Below the pieces are notes generated by a model that was not told where the DNA came from, made no database searches, and saw only the letters and a program-made list of their open reading frames with translations. Shown in pieces: positions 15,912 to 25,270 of a stretch of DNA of 57,442 nucleotides. The first letter of the stretch is position 1. Each line of letters starts with the position of its first letter. The position numbers and the translations under genes are program-made. The stretch comes from Rhodobium orientis (lineage in GTDB: Bacteria > Pseudomonadota > Alphaproteobacteria > Rhizobiales > Rhodobiaceae). Location of the stretch: the NCBI RefSeq assembly GCF_003258835.1, contig NZ_NPEV01000036.1:1-57442 (forward strand), written 5' to 3'.

Positions 15912-17117
15912 ATGACCCCTCCCCCCGACGGTTTCGACCTGCTCGTCAGCGCGAAGGATTCGGAACGCGCCGCCGCGCTGCTGCGCATCGCCGTCGACCT
16001 GTTCGCCGCGCTCGACACCCACAGCGAGGGCGAGGTCCGGCAACTGGGCGAACTCTGCATCCATCTGCTCGCCGAATGCCCGGCCGAGACGCGGCGCTAC
16101 GTGGCCGAGCGGCTGGCGCCCTGCCGGGACGCGCCGCGCGACCTGATGCGGGCGCTGGCGCTCGACGAGCCGGAGATCGCCCGGGCGGTCATCGTCAACT
16201 CCCCTGCGCTCGGCGAGGCGGAGCTTGCCGAAATCGCAGAAAAAGGCGGCGCCTCAGCCGCGGCTCTCGCGGACCGCCAAGACCTGCCGGAGGCGATCCG
16301 TAACCTTCTCGACCCGGTCGCGCCGCAAGCGGCTGTTGTCGGCGAGACCGAGGAATTCATTGCGGCCGAGCCGGCGGAAAAGCACTCCGACCGTACCGAT
16401 GCACCGGCCGCGGCATCTGAGGAGGAGGTTGTGGAAGAGGACTCTGGCACCGAAGGCGCAGTGACGGAACACCAGGCCGAAGATCAGCCGCCCCTGCGCT
16501 TCACGACATTCGAAGATCTCGCCGACCATTTCTTCGACCTCACCCAGGCCGAGCGCAAGGCGGCGATCACGGCCGCCACCAATGCGGCCATGGGCCAGCA
16601 GGTAAAGCGGAAGTCCGGCGGCCAGTCGGCGCAGAACGGCAACAAGGCGGACGCCGACAAGGCGGCGGCCGAGGCCGGTGCCCGGTTTATGGCAGCCGCC
16701 TACGCCAAAGACCGGCGGGAGCTTATCGGCGAACTCACCGAGCGGCTGCAGATCCGCGGCGACCTCGCCGCCCGCATCCTCGACGACGCCGACGGCGAGG
16801 CGCTGGCCGTGGCGCTGGTCGCCATCGGCGTTCCGGAAAAGCCGGCCTTCAACACCTATCTCCACGCCGTCGAGGCGACCGGAACGTCGGTGGAAAGGTT
16901 TACCGAGCTGACGCTCTACCATCGCACGCTGACGCCGGAGATCGCCAACCTCCTGATCGCACGCTGGCGCGGCGGCGGGCCGGCCAAGCGAGTCGCGACC
17001 CTGTCGGCCCCGACGGCCCAGCGCCGCCCCGGCCAGCCGCGCATCCTGCTGCGGCTCGCCGACAAGATGCCGAAGCCCGGCACCCCGCCCTTGAAGGCCG
17101 GCAACGGCGACGACTGA
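15912..17117 (+). CDS. DUF2336 family protein
   Basis: This 401-residue, probably cytoplasmic protein has the alpha-helical repeat-like N-terminal region of DUF2336 (EVRQLGELCIHLLAECPAETR, then ERLAPCRDAPRDLMRALALD and NSPALGEAELAEIAE). The middle (residues about 140-185) is an acidic, low-complexity linker rich in Glu and Ala. A second conserved block follows with RRELIGELTERLQIRGDL and ERFTELTLYHRTLTPEI. DUF2336 proteins are common in alphaproteobacteria and sit near regulatory genes, but no biochemical role is firmly established. Confidence 0.85.
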   Translation: MTPPPDGFDLLVSAKDSERAAALLRIAVDLFAALDTHSEGEVRQLGELCIHLLAECPAETRRYVAERLAPCRDAPRDLMRALALDEPEIARAVIVNSPALGEAELAEIAEKGGASAAALADRQDLPEAIRNLLDPVAPQAAVVGETEEFIAAEPAEKHSDRTDAPAAASEEEVVEEDSGTEGAVTEHQAEDQPPLRFTTFEDLADHFFDLTQAERKAAITAATNAAMGQQVKRKSGGQSAQNGNKADADKAAAEAGARFMAAAYAKDRRELIGELTERLQIRGDLAARILDDADGEALAVALVAIGVPEKPAFNTYLHAVEATGTSVERFTELTLYHRTLTPEIANLLIARWRGGGPAKRVATLSAPTAQRRPGQPRILLRLADKMPKPGTPPLKAGNGDD

Positions 17118-17174
17118 TTTCCGTCCAGGATTTCGCAGATTCGGCGACCGCCCCGGCAGCGCCACGCGTCCTTA

Positions 17175-17507
17175 TCACGCGTCCAGAAACGCCCGGCCCG
17201 CGCGGTCTTCCACCTCCACGACCCAGATATCCGGATCGAAGTCCGATTCGCGCGCCAGGAGGCCGTCGACCTCCGGCTCCGCCACGCCGGTCCTCAGCGC
17301 CTCGAAACGGCGGTCGCGGGGCTTGTCCTCATCGAACGAGGCCTGCGGCGCCGGCCCGTAGAGGTCGAAGGAGCCGTCAAGCCGGTTGATCTTCAGGTAG
17401 ATGGCGCCGGCCGCCTCGGCGCCGCGGCGGCAGATGGCAGCCATGGCGCCGGCGGCAAAGCAGCGGCGCACATAGGCGCCGACCCACAGGGACGATGTCA
17501 CTCTCAT
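17175..17507 (-). CDS. DUF1491 family protein
   Basis: This 110-residue protein matches the DUF1491 pattern: an N-terminal VGAYVRRC segment, GAIYLKINRLDGSFDLYGPAPQ in the middle, and a C-terminal FDPDIWVVEVEDRAGRAFLD. It is a small soluble protein conserved in Hyphomicrobiales with unknown function. It follows the peptidoglycan-binding gene by about 20 bases on the same strand, so the two and the kinase gene upstream probably share a transcript. Confidence 0.87.
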   Translation of the reverse strand: MRVTSSLWVGAYVRRCFAAGAMAAICRRGAEAAGAIYLKINRLDGSFDLYGPAPQASFDEDKPRDRRFEALRTGVAEPEVDGLLARESDFDPDIWVVEVEDRAGRAFLDA

Positions 17508-17528
17508 GGCCGGGAGAATACGCCGCGA

Positions 17529-18332
17529 TTACCCGGCGGGGATAGCGCCGATGGCGATCAGTTCCAGGAACAGCTTGTCGCCGATGGTGCCGGTGATCGG
17601 CAGGCCGCGGTCAAGCTCGAAGCGGCGGATCGCGCCGGCCGTCGCCGAGCCCATCAGGCCGTCGACGTCGATCGGCCCATAGCCGAGATTGTTGAGGGCC
17701 TTTTGCGCCTTGGCGATGCGGACGTCGCCGATCGCGGCCGGCGGCGTCGGGGTCGCGGTCGGCGTGCGGCCGGCCTCCGGCACCGGTGCGGCGCGCGGCA
17801 CGGGCGGGGCCTTGATGGTCGTGACCTGCACCTTCTTGGCCGTCATGCCGGAAAGCTGCAGGGCGGCAAGGACGCGCGGGCTCGGCTCGCCGGTCGGGCT
17901 GAGGCCGCGCTTCTCCTCAAAGGCCCGGATCGCGCCGTGGGTCATCGTGCCGGCAAGGCCGTCGATCGGGCCGTCGTAAAGGCCGCGCTCGGCAAGCGCC
18001 TTCTGGATGTCGGCAACGAGGTCGGAGCGCTCGGGCGGCATGGTCTCGCCGGCCGCTTCAGGGCGCGGCGCCGGGCGTACGGCATCGGTTGGCACCAGCC
18101 GGATCGAGCCGGTCTCGGCCGCTGCCGGCTCGGCGCCGGAGCGGGTATAGAACAGCGGTGCCGGATGGCGCCCCTCCTGCAGCAGGAGCGCATTGGAGAC
18201 GATCGTCCCGGCCGTCAGTGCGATGATGACAAGGCCGCCGGCCGTCAACGGATCGTTGGCGGCGCGGGCAAGCATCCTCAGCGGCCAGCTCCCCGGCAAA
18301 CGTCGATCGATCGTGTCTTCCTGTCGCGCCAT
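17529..18332 (-). CDS. Peptidoglycan-binding protein with two PG_binding_1 domains
   Basis: This 267-residue protein has one membrane helix near residues 30-50 (AGGLVIIALTAGTIVSNALL). A proline-rich linker separates two peptidoglycan-binding domains: VADIQKALAERGLYDGPIDGLAG around residue 107 and AQKALNNLGYGPIDVDGLMG around residue 212. No catalytic domain is present, so it probably acts as a cell-wall anchor or localisation factor. It starts 13 bases after the stop of the histidine-kinase gene, suggesting co-expression and a role near cell-cycle or polar signalling. Confidence 0.88.
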   Translation of the reverse strand: MARQEDTIDRRLPGSWPLRMLARAANDPLTAGGLVIIALTAGTIVSNALLLQEGRHPAPLFYTRSGAEPAAAETGSIRLVPTDAVRPAPRPEAAGETMPPERSDLVADIQKALAERGLYDGPIDGLAGTMTHGAIRAFEEKRGLSPTGEPSPRVLAALQLSGMTAKKVQVTTIKAPPVPRAAPVPEAGRTPTATPTPPAAIGDVRIAKAQKALNNLGYGPIDVDGLMGSATAGAIRRFELDRGLPITGTIGDKLFLELIAIGAIPAG

Positions 18333-18345
18333 GTCTCTCCCCCGT

Positions 18346-20175
18346 TCAGGCGCTGAGCTTTTCCACCGGCGGAGGCGCAATCGCCGCGCGCGGTGCTGCA
18401 ATGTTGCGGGCAGGCAGCGGCTCGGCCGCGGCCTCGCAGTTGATCGGCAAGCGCACCTCGACCTTGGTTCCCTCGCCGAGAACGCTTCGGATGTCGATGC
18501 TGCCGCCATGCAGCGAAATCAGACCCTTGACCACCGACAGGCCGAGGCCGGTGCCCTCGTGGCGCCGGTCGTAGCCGGAATCGGCCTGGAAGAAGGGATT
18601 GCCCAGCTTAACGATGTCCGCCTCCGCAATGCCGATGCCGTCGTCATGGACGAAGAGCACGATGCGGGTGCCTTCGCGCCGTGCGCCAATGCGTACCTCG
18701 TCGCCCGGATCGCTGAACTTGACCGCGTTGGACAAGAGGTTCAGCAGGATCTGCTTGCAGGCCCGGCGGTCGGCAACCAGTTCCGGCAGGTTTTCGCCCG
18801 TCGCGCTGCTGAGGCTGACCTGCTTTTCGGTGGCGGCCGGCCCGATGAGCTGACGGCAGTTTTCGATCAGGCTGCCGACGTCGAAGGGTTCGGCGACGAT
18901 TTCGAAATTGCCCGATTCGATCTTCGACATGTCGAGGATGTCGTTGACGACCTGCAGGAGGTGGTGGCCGGAATCGTGGATGAGCTGGGCGTACTGGACG
19001 TGCTGGTCGGCGTCGAAGTTCTCGCGCACTTCCGGCTGCGAGAGGATCTCTGAAAAGCCGATAATCGCGTTCAGCGGGGTGCGCAGCTCGTGGCTGATAT
19101 TGGCAAGGAACCGGGTCTTGGCGTGGCTTGCCGCCTCGGCCGCTTCGCGCGCCTGCTTGAGCTCGTCTTCCTGGCGCTTGCGCCGGCTGATGTCGCGGGT
19201 CACGGCAAGGATCTCGGCCGCGCCGGTGATCGGATCGGGCTCGGTAAGCGCCTGGCAGCGCATCTCCATCCAGACATAGCCCGCCGCGCCGCCATCGGCG
19301 CCCTTGCGCGAGGCGCGGAACTCGATCGACTGGGCCCCGCGATGGGCGATGACGTCGGAGATCGCCTTCAGAAAGGCCGGCCGGTCGGCGACATGGACAT
19401 GGTCGAAGAAGCCGCGGCCGAGCGCGCTCCTGGTATCGAGGCCGAGCACGCGGCGCACCGCAGGCGTGATGAAGACGACGTCGCCGTCCTGGGTGTGCAG
19501 GCTGACAATGTCGCTCATGTTCTCGGCGACCAGCCGATAGCGGTTGTCGCGCAGGACGGCCATGTTTTCGGTGTGGCGCTGGTAGAACTGGGCGCGCAGC
19601 GCGATCAGAGCGCCGTAGCCGATGCCGCCGACGAGGCCGACGACATTGAGCGCCCAGTCGGAAATACCGGTTGCGTGGGGCGCCGGCAGGACGGACGCGG
19701 CATCGAGCCCGATGACGGTGGCAAGGGTCGCGGCTGCAATGGCCGCGGCAACGGCGACCACCCTGCGCGATCCCGACAGTGCGGCCTCGCCCGGCACCAG
19801 CAGCAGCCAGAACAGAAAGACGGAACCGACGCCGCCGGTGACGCCGGCGATGGTGCCGACCAGCGCCGAAAAGGCAACGGCAAGGAGCAGGTGGGCGCTT
19901 TCGAAGCGTCCGGTGCGCGACAGATAAAGGGCGACCGGCGCCTGGGCGGCGATCCAGGCGAAAGCGGCCACGACATAGACGTCGGTCCTGCCCCAGAGCG
20001 CAATATAGAGCGGCAGAAGCGCCAAGGCCGCGACGCCGCCGATCAGGTTGGCGGAGATGAACGTCTTGTGACGCGCGGCATGGATCGGGTCTTCAGCCAC
20101 GCTCGGATGAACGAGGCCGTCGGCAAACCGGGACAGAGAGGCAAAAACGTCGGTGTGCGACAACTCGGTACTCAA
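18346..20175 (-). CDS. PAS-containing membrane sensor histidine kinase (DivJ/PleC-like)
   Basis: This 609-residue kinase has about six membrane helices in residues 40-195, a PAS domain at about 210-330, then a HisKA domain with phosphoacceptor His362 in ANISHELRTPLNAIIGFSEIL. The catalytic domain has LLSNAVKFS (N box), DDGIGI (G1) and EGTGLGLSVV (G2). The architecture fits DivJ/PleC-type kinases that act on DivK in the alphaproteobacterial cell-cycle network. Naming it divJ would need a phylogeny. No response regulator is adjacent. A proline/alanine-rich tail follows the kinase domain. It heads a probable operon with the peptidoglycan-binding and DUF1491 genes. Confidence 0.9.
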   Translation of the reverse strand: MSTELSHTDVFASLSRFADGLVHPSVAEDPIHAARHKTFISANLIGGVAALALLPLYIALWGRTDVYVVAAFAWIAAQAPVALYLSRTGRFESAHLLLAVAFSALVGTIAGVTGGVGSVFLFWLLLVPGEAALSGSRRVVAVAAAIAAATLATVIGLDAASVLPAPHATGISDWALNVVGLVGGIGYGALIALRAQFYQRHTENMAVLRDNRYRLVAENMSDIVSLHTQDGDVVFITPAVRRVLGLDTRSALGRGFFDHVHVADRPAFLKAISDVIAHRGAQSIEFRASRKGADGGAAGYVWMEMRCQALTEPDPITGAAEILAVTRDISRRKRQEDELKQAREAAEAASHAKTRFLANISHELRTPLNAIIGFSEILSQPEVRENFDADQHVQYAQLIHDSGHHLLQVVNDILDMSKIESGNFEIVAEPFDVGSLIENCRQLIGPAATEKQVSLSSATGENLPELVADRRACKQILLNLLSNAVKFSDPGDEVRIGARREGTRIVLFVHDDGIGIAEADIVKLGNPFFQADSGYDRRHEGTGLGLSVVKGLISLHGGSIDIRSVLGEGTKVEVRLPINCEAAAEPLPARNIAAPRAAIAPPPVEKLSA

Positions 20176-20640
20176 CGCACGGAAAAGCGCGCCGCTCCTC
20201 TTGAATTCGATTCCGATGCTGCCAGCGGGGCCTTAAGGAACGTTGAAATGAACGCCCGACACACCCGTTCAAACGCGCAAATCAAGCCGGGATCGCACCC
20301 GCGAGAGGGGGTTTTGCGCGACGTGGTTAATCGATGCTTTCCGCCGCGCCCGGCCGTTTCACGGTGGTTTTTACGTGCGCCAAACCATGGTCGTTCCGAG
20401 GCCGGAACCGCGCCGATGCGCAAGAACCGCGGATTCCTGCGATTTTCCGCATGGTAAACAGACCGTAAAAACCTATGCGAAAATTTTACTCAAATACTTC
20501 TCAAGTTTATCTCGTATTTCGCTCAAATGTAGGCCGCGCATTCAATTCAAGTTTTATACGTCATTGCTAGGGTGCGAGTGTATCCGGCAGAACAAAAACA
20601 AGCCGGAACGAGTTTTCAAAACAGGGAAAGGGCAGACCCC
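20176..20640. other. 465-base intergenic region between divergent genes
   Basis: No credible gene is visible. The region carries the promoters of the histidine kinase (minus) and of the DUF5330 gene (plus). It becomes AT-rich between about 20440 and 20620, which fits a promoter on the plus side. I could not assign -35/-10 boxes or a regulator site with confidence. Confidence 0.5.
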
Positions 20641-21015
20641 ATGTTTTTGATCCGCACCGCTTTCTGGCTCACCTTACTTCTGGTGATTCTCCCGATCGAC
20701 GTGGAAACCGACGATGCCGGCCAACAGCCGCAGATCAGCACCTTCCAGGCGATCGGCGCCGCCTCTTCGGTGATCGACGACTTCTCGCATTTCTGCGACC
20801 GCAATGAAGCGGCCTGCGCCACCGGCGGCGCGGCCATCAAGCATGTCGGGCAGAAGGCGAAGGCCGGCGCCAGGATGGTCTACGAGTATCTGGACGGAAA
20901 TCTCGGCGAAGCGCCCGACGCGAACGCCGCGCCCGATGCGGCCGCCGGCGATACGCTGACCGCGTCCGATCGCCAGCCGGCCTGGCGCACCGCGAAGGCC
21001 GAACCCTCGGCCTGA
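20641..21015 (+). CDS. DUF5330 family exported small protein
   Basis: This 124-residue protein starts with a hydrophobic segment (FLIRTAFWLTLLLVILPID) that may be a signal peptide or anchor. The conserved part contains ISTFQAIGAASSVIDDFSHFCDRN and ACATGGAAIKHVGQKAKAGARM, typical of DUF5330, which is found in Hyphomicrobiales. Two cysteines, in HFCDRN and AACATGG, could form a disulfide. The role is unknown; the location suggests the periplasm. The ATG at 20641 was chosen because the signal segment begins there. Confidence 0.83.
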   Translation: MFLIRTAFWLTLLLVILPIDVETDDAGQQPQISTFQAIGAASSVIDDFSHFCDRNEAACATGGAAIKHVGQKAKAGARMVYEYLDGNLGEAPDANAAPDAAAGDTLTASDRQPAWRTAKAEPSA

Positions 21016-21321
21016 ACGACAGATTTCAAGGGGGGAGGAACGGGCAAACCGCTCCCAAGACCAGCCGGCACCTTCGTCGCCGCCCGGCACCCGCCGGGAC
21101 CGCGTGGCGGCAAGGGCGCCGGCCCCCCGAGAGAGATTTCTCCCTGACGAGCTGCCATCGATCGCCGTTTCCGTCCGCGATCGATCATCCCTGCGCCGCA
21201 AGCCGTCCGCGCTTGCGGCGCTTTTTTTCCGCTCCGGCCGCGCTGCCGCGGCGGGTTCCAACGGCGCCGGCGATGCCCTATATCTGCGGGCGACCGGATA
21301 CCTCCAGCCAGCGGCAGCGCC

Positions 21322-21738
21322 ATGCAGATCGACGACATTGTCGAAAACTTCGAACTCCTCGACGACTGGGAAGATCGCTATCGATACGTGATCGAACTCG
21401 GCAAGGAGTTGGAGCCGCTGCCGGAGGACGAGCGCACCGAGGCCAACAAGGTGCATGGCTGCACCAGCCAGGTCTGGCTCGCCACCCATCTTGAGAATGG
21501 CGACGGTGCGCCGCGACTCATCTTCCGCGGCGACAGCGACGCCCATATCGTGCGCGGGCTGATCGCCATCCTGTTCGCGCAGCTTTCAGGCCAGACCGCG
21601 CCGGAGATTCTGGGTGCCGATCCGGCGGCGACGTTCCAGCGCATCGGCCTCAGCGACCACCTGACCCCGCAGCGGGCCAACGGCCTCAACGCCATGATCG
21701 CCCGCATCCGCAAGGACGCGGCCGCGGCCGCCGTCTGA
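21322..21738 (+). CDS. sufE: SufE family cysteine desulfuration protein
   Basis: This 138-residue protein is predicted to accept sulfur from SufS and pass it to the Suf iron-sulfur assembly scaffold. The catalytic cysteine lies in VHGCTSQVWL (around residue 51), the SufE hallmark, and the N-terminal DDWEDRYRYVIELGKELEPL is typical. No other suf gene is in the window, so it is a stand-alone copy. It is convergent with the DUF6456 gene, 15 bases apart. Confidence 0.93.
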   Translation: MQIDDIVENFELLDDWEDRYRYVIELGKELEPLPEDERTEANKVHGCTSQVWLATHLENGDGAPRLIFRGDSDAHIVRGLIAILFAQLSGQTAPEILGADPAATFQRIGLSDHLTPQRANGLNAMIARIRKDAAAAAV

Positions 21739-21753
21739 CGGGCGAACAGCGGC

Positions 21754-22554
21754 TTATTCTTCCGCAATCAGGATGGCGTGCTGCCGCGGCACCGGTTTTT
21801 GGTGCCGGGCCGAGGCGCCCCGCGCGTAGTGGGCATCGAGGCGGGAGAGCGCGATGGCGAGGATGACCTTGCCGGCGCGGGCCGGCCAACTGCGCGCCCG
21901 TTCCACCTCCTCCAGCCCTTTGAGAAAACAGCAGACGTCGATAAGGATGCCGGAGAGTTCCGGGCCGACGGCATCGAGGGCCTTCGCCACCCGCCCGCGG
22001 GCGGCAAGGGCGGCGTCCGTCAGGTCCGCAATGCCGCCGCGTTCGCCGCTGCGCCTGTCGGCGGGAAGGTCCATGGCGCTCCAGTTCGCGGTCACCCGCG
22101 GCGCCATGCGGCCGCGCTCGAAATCGGCGCGCAACCGCTCCCCGGCGGCGACCTGGGCCTCGCTCAGATAGGGCTTGCCGTCGCGTCCGCGGCGGCGGGC
22201 GAGCCAGGCGAGCGGGCTTTCGGTGTCGTTGACGGTGACCCGGAGCCGGCGGCCGTCTTCTTCCAAGATGGTTGCCGTGCGCAGCGACCGGTGCTGGTTG
22301 CCGAATCCGTCGGCACCGCTGAGCGCCCGCTTGAGCGCCGCCCTGCCGGCATCGGTCAGCGCTGCGGCGCCGTCGCTGCCGCGAACGACGAGACCGTCGC
22401 TGACCAGCGGCCGCCAGATGTCCGGATCCAGCGTTTTCGATCCCTGGCCGTCGGGGCCATCTGTCTCCGAGAGAACGCAGCCGCCGCCGGCGATGCGTTT
22501 CAAAAGCTTCGTCCGGCCGCTGCCATTGCCGCCGGACGTGCGGAGCCGAGCCAT
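21754..22554 (-). CDS. DUF6456 domain-containing protein
   Basis: This 266-residue protein shows the DUF6456 block in its C-terminal half: NTESPLAW-type ESPLAWLARR, GKPYLSEAQVAAGERLRADFERGRM, then LIDVCCFLKGLEEVERARSWPARAGKVIL. The N-terminal 40-90 residues may form a winged-helix-like region. It follows the DnaA-C-like gene by 12 bases, and the two form a conserved-looking pair in Hyphomicrobiales. A DNA-associated role is inferred, not shown. Confidence 0.85.
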   Translation of the reverse strand: MARLRTSGGNGSGRTKLLKRIAGGGCVLSETDGPDGQGSKTLDPDIWRPLVSDGLVVRGSDGAAALTDAGRAALKRALSGADGFGNQHRSLRTATILEEDGRRLRVTVNDTESPLAWLARRRGRDGKPYLSEAQVAAGERLRADFERGRMAPRVTANWSAMDLPADRRSGERGGIADLTDAALAARGRVAKALDAVGPELSGILIDVCCFLKGLEEVERARSWPARAGKVILAIALSRLDAHYARGASARHQKPVPRQHAILIAEE

Positions 22555-22566
22555 GGCGCCCTCCCC

Positions 22567-22959
22567 TTACGCCGCTTCCCAGAAATTGGCGGCGATCATG
22601 TCCTTCCACGATCCGACGGCCTGCTCGATGCCATCGAGGAGCCGGTCGAGACGCGGGTCCTCGCGCTGGTCCTCGATCACCCGGCAGGCGTGGGCGGCGG
22701 TGGTGCGGTCGCGGCCGAACTGGCGGCCCACTTCGGTCAACGACAGGCCGAGGCGGACATGGGCGACATACATGGCGACCTGGCGGGCGAAGGCGACGGG
22801 GGCGCGCCGGCGCGTGCGGGCCCGCAGCTCCTCGACCGGCATGCGAAAGGCCATGGCCACCGTGAGCTCCAGAAAACGGCAGGCCTCGGCGGTGCCGAAA
22901 TCCCGGCGCAGGGGAAAGGGTGGGCACGAAGCCACGGCAGGTGGGCAGGGATGAATCAT
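22567..22959 (-). CDS. Helix-turn-helix protein with a DnaA domain-IV-like fold
   Basis: This 130-residue protein has the helix-turn-helix signature of the DnaA DNA-binding domain: RQVAMYVAHVRLGLSLTEVG, then RQFGRDRTTAAHACRVIEDQ. In DnaA the comparable GR.HTTV.HA segment reads the DnaA box. No AAA+ domain is present, so it cannot be an initiator itself but could bind DnaA-box-like sites. The ATG at 22959 was chosen; an upstream start eight codons earlier is possible. It probably forms an operon with DUF6456. Confidence 0.85.
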   Translation of the reverse strand: MIHPCPPAVASCPPFPLRRDFGTAEACRFLELTVAMAFRMPVEELRARTRRRAPVAFARQVAMYVAHVRLGLSLTEVGRQFGRDRTTAAHACRVIEDQREDPRLDRLLDGIEQAVGSWKDMIAANFWEAA

Positions 22960-23369
22960 GGGGGTCCGTCCTTCCGAAAACACGCTCCTACGGCACGCAA
23001 TTAGGAATAAATGCCTCGGACAGGATGGGGCCGGACAGACCGCTCGGGGATAACTTTCCCCGCTGTCGATGGGTTTATCTCAAGTTGTCTTTCGTGGAAG
23101 CGCTCGGGAAAAGACCTGATGCCGGCAATCTACGCTTGTCGCAATATATTGTTTTTTAGAGGGTATTTTGCGCATTCGCCGGTCCGACACACAACAAGCA
23201 ATACAAGTATTACGTGCAATTCTTTTTGTGTGCACCGCGTCAAAGCGAGGATAACCACGTCGCACACGCGCAAAGGCCTTCACCCGGCGAGCGAAGGCAC
23301 AACAGAAAATGCCGCGGCCCGCCATCGCGGCCGCGGCATTTCAAAGACCGGATCGGTATCCGGTCGGAC
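22960..23369. other. 410-base intergenic region with a lower-GC core
   Basis: No gene is credible here. The part from about 23080 to 23230 is lower in GC than the surroundings and may carry the promoter of the DnaA-C-like gene. The mucR terminator (listed separately) occupies the end next to mucR. Confidence 0.5.
23307..23341 (-). terminator. Rho-independent terminator of mucR
   Basis: AAATGCCGCGGCC at 23307-23319 pairs perfectly with GGCCGCGGCATTT at 23329-23341 around a nine-base loop. It lies about 30 bases past the mucR stop on the minus strand and runs into ATTTTCTGTTGT, a fair T-rich tail. Confidence 0.8.
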
Positions 23370-23786
23370 TTACTTGGAGCGCCGACGCTGCTGGCCGAGA
23401 CCCATCTTCTTGGCAAGGGCCGAGCGGGCGGCAGCATAGTTCGGAGCGACCATCGGATAATCCGGCGGCAGATTCCACTTCTCGCGGTATTCTTCCGGCG
23501 TCATATCGTAGTGCGTCCGCAGATGGCGCTTCAGCGACTTGAACTTCTTGCCGTCTTCCAGGCAGATGATGTAATCGGGCGTCACCGACTTCTTGTAGGG
23601 GACGGCCGGCTTCAACGGCTCCGGCTCCGGCTCGGCGGCCTCACCGGTGGTTTTCTGCAGGGCCGAATACACCTCGGAGATCAGGCCGGGCAAATCGGCC
23701 GAGGCAACGGCGTTATTACTCACATAGGCGGACACGATGTCCGCTGTGAGATCGATCAAATTGGAGTCCATCGCTTCTTCGTTCAT
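23370..23786 (-). CDS. mucR: MucR/Ros family zinc-finger transcriptional regulator
   Basis: This 138-residue regulator has the conserved N-terminal oligomerisation region ([33 protein letters not shown]). The C-terminal Ros-type zinc finger carries Cys75, Asp78, His88 and His92 in the [20 protein letters not shown] region, then [14 protein letters not shown]. Family members bind AT-rich promoters and act globally on exopolysaccharide, motility, cell-cycle and virulence genes, often repressing themselves. The ATG at 23786 has GGTGAAAAG upstream. An in-frame ATG four codons earlier at 23798 is less likely. The AT-rich upstream region fits autoregulation. Confidence 0.95.
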   Translation of the reverse strand: MNEEAMDSNLIDLTADIVSAYVSNNAVASADLPGLISEVYSALQKTTGEAAEPEPEPLKPAVPYKKSVTPDYIICLEDGKKFKSLKRHLRTHYDMTPEEYREKWNLPPDYPMVAPNYAAARSALAKKMGLGQQRRRSK

Positions 23787-24117
23787 CTTTTCACCCATTC
23801 AGGCGCAGAAATGCGCCAATTTACCTCGAAATTCCCCGCTAGAACGCCGGATAAACTTACCGCCAAGTTCTCGTGGGAGGCCCGGCACTGGTGTGAAGTT
23901 TTCAAATATCCGACATTGGATGAAAAAGAGGTATAAATCATTTTCTCCAAAAAACAAGAGCCGGAAAAGACTAACGCTCAACCTATCCATTAATTGCGTT
24001 TTTTAGATAGAGTTCGGATACCATTAATCATATTGCGCTGGCAGGTAAAAACCTGAAGACCACTACTAGTGGTTTATCGCGCAGCAAAAAGCGACTCAGA
24101 GACGGCGAATCGGAGAG
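23787..24117. promoter_or_regulatory. AT-rich mucR promoter region
   Basis: These 331 bases have no credible gene and are much richer in AT than the window average, with many T-A steps (for example TCCATTAATTGCG and ACCATTAATCAT). MucR proteins are known to bind such DNA, so an autoregulatory site is likely here. The weak hairpin ACCACT-ACT-AGTGGT (24059-24073) lies downstream of the Mrp operon end and could help terminate it. Confidence 0.5.
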
Positions 24118-24468
24118 TCAGCTGTCGCGGTCGAACTTCACCGCGTCGGCATAGTCGTCGATTCGCGTTTCCTCGGCCGGTTTGTGGCCGACCAGATAGG
24201 CGGCGCGGGCAAGCAAATGCGTCGAGACCGGGGTCGTCAGCAGGAAGAACACCACGCCGGCAAGCGCCCGGGAGATGACGTCGATCTCGGCGGCATAGAC
24301 GGCAAGCCCGACCATCATCAGGCCGGAGCCGAGGGTGCCCGCCTTGCTGGCGGCATGCATGCGCATATAGATGTCGCGCAGCCGCAACAGGCCGATCGAG
24401 GCAACGAAGGCAAAGAACGAGCCGGTCAGAAGAATAAGACCGACGGCAATGTTCTGGACGTCGCTCAT
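24118..24468 (-). CDS. mrpG: Mrp cation/proton antiporter subunit G
   Basis: This 116-residue membrane protein with three predicted helices is the last gene of the seven-gene Mrp (Mnh/Pha) operon. Family hallmarks are [23 protein letters not shown] and [20 protein letters not shown]. It is part of the membrane complex that exchanges Na+ or K+ for protons. The start overlaps the stop of mrpF by four bases, so translation is coupled. Confidence 0.93.
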   Translation of the reverse strand: MSDVQNIAVGLILLTGSFFAFVASIGLLRLRDIYMRMHAASKAGTLGSGLMMVGLAVYAAEIDVISRALAGVVFFLLTTPVSTHLLARAAYLVGHKPAEETRIDDYADAVKFDRDS

Positions 24469-24797
24469 GCCGGATCCTCCGCGGAACGGGCCGATTCCTC
24501 CTGGGCGAGCTCCATCCGCCCGCGGTTGAGGACGAACCTTGCAAAGGCAACGGTGGCGAGGAACCCGACGAGGCCGAGTGCGATCGCAATGTCGAGGTAG
24601 AGATAGTAGGACGTCTTCACCCCGATGACGGCAATGAAGCCGATGCCGACGGCGACCAGCATGTCGAGGGCGAGGATCCGATCCGGCAGCGTCGGCCCGA
24701 TGATGATCCGAACAACGATCAGGACGAAGGACACGGCCAGCACTGCCAGCGATAGCAACACGCACCATTGCAGGAAGGCGGCGGACGACGACATCAT
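24465..24797 (-). CDS. mrpF: Mrp cation/proton antiporter subunit F
   Basis: This 110-residue membrane protein has three helices. The conserved [20 protein letters not shown] lies around residues 34-53, where the Asp is a candidate ion-path residue in this family. Its ATG overlaps the mrpE stop (ATGA). A longer acidic C-terminal tail ([13 protein letters not shown]) follows the last helix and is probably cytoplasmic. Confidence 0.93.
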   Translation of the reverse strand: MMSSSAAFLQWCVLLSLAVLAVSFVLIVVRIIIGPTLPDRILALDMLVAVGIGFIAVIGVKTSYYLYLDIAIALGLVGFLATVAFARFVLNRGRMELAQEESARSAEDPA

Positions 24798-25270
24798 CGG
24801 AAAGCCTCCATGATCTTGCGCTCGAACCCGTTGCGGATATCGGCGATGGCGGCGTCGACGTCGGGGATGTCGAGGGCGTGGACGTAGAGCACCTTGCGGT
24901 CGTCGGAGACGTCGACGCTGAGGGTGCCGGGCGTCAGCGTGATCAGGTTGGCGAGCAGCGTGATCTCGAAATCCCGGTCAATGGTCAGCGGATAGGCGAA
25001 AATGCCGGGGCTGAGCCGCATCTTCGGCGACAGCACCACACGGGCGACCTTGAGGGCGGACAGCACCAGCTCGTAGAGGAACAGGAGCGCCAGGGCGACG
25101 ACCTTGTAGGAGCGCTTGACGTAGGCGACGGTGCCGGCCTGCTCGCGGATGATGAGAAGCGCGAGCGAGCCGAGCGCGAAGCCGAACAGGATGTTGACCA
25201 GCGTGAAGCTGCCGCCGACGGCGGCCCACATGATGGCCAGAAGGATGTTGATGAGGTAGAGCGCGATCAT
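24794..25270 (-). CDS. mrpE: Mrp cation/proton antiporter subunit E
   Basis: This 158-residue protein has two or three N-terminal membrane helices ([20 protein letters not shown]) and a soluble C-terminal domain with [28 protein letters not shown], the hallmark of the family. It overlaps mrpD upstream and mrpF downstream by four bases each. Its role within the complex is structural or assembly-related in known systems. Confidence 0.94.
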   Translation of the reverse strand: MIALYLINILLAIMWAAVGGSFTLVNILFGFALGSLALLIIREQAGTVAYVKRSYKVVALALLFLYELVLSALKVARVVLSPKMRLSPGIFAYPLTIDRDFEITLLANLITLTPGTLSVDVSDDRKVLYVHALDIPDVDAAIADIRNGFERKIMEAFR

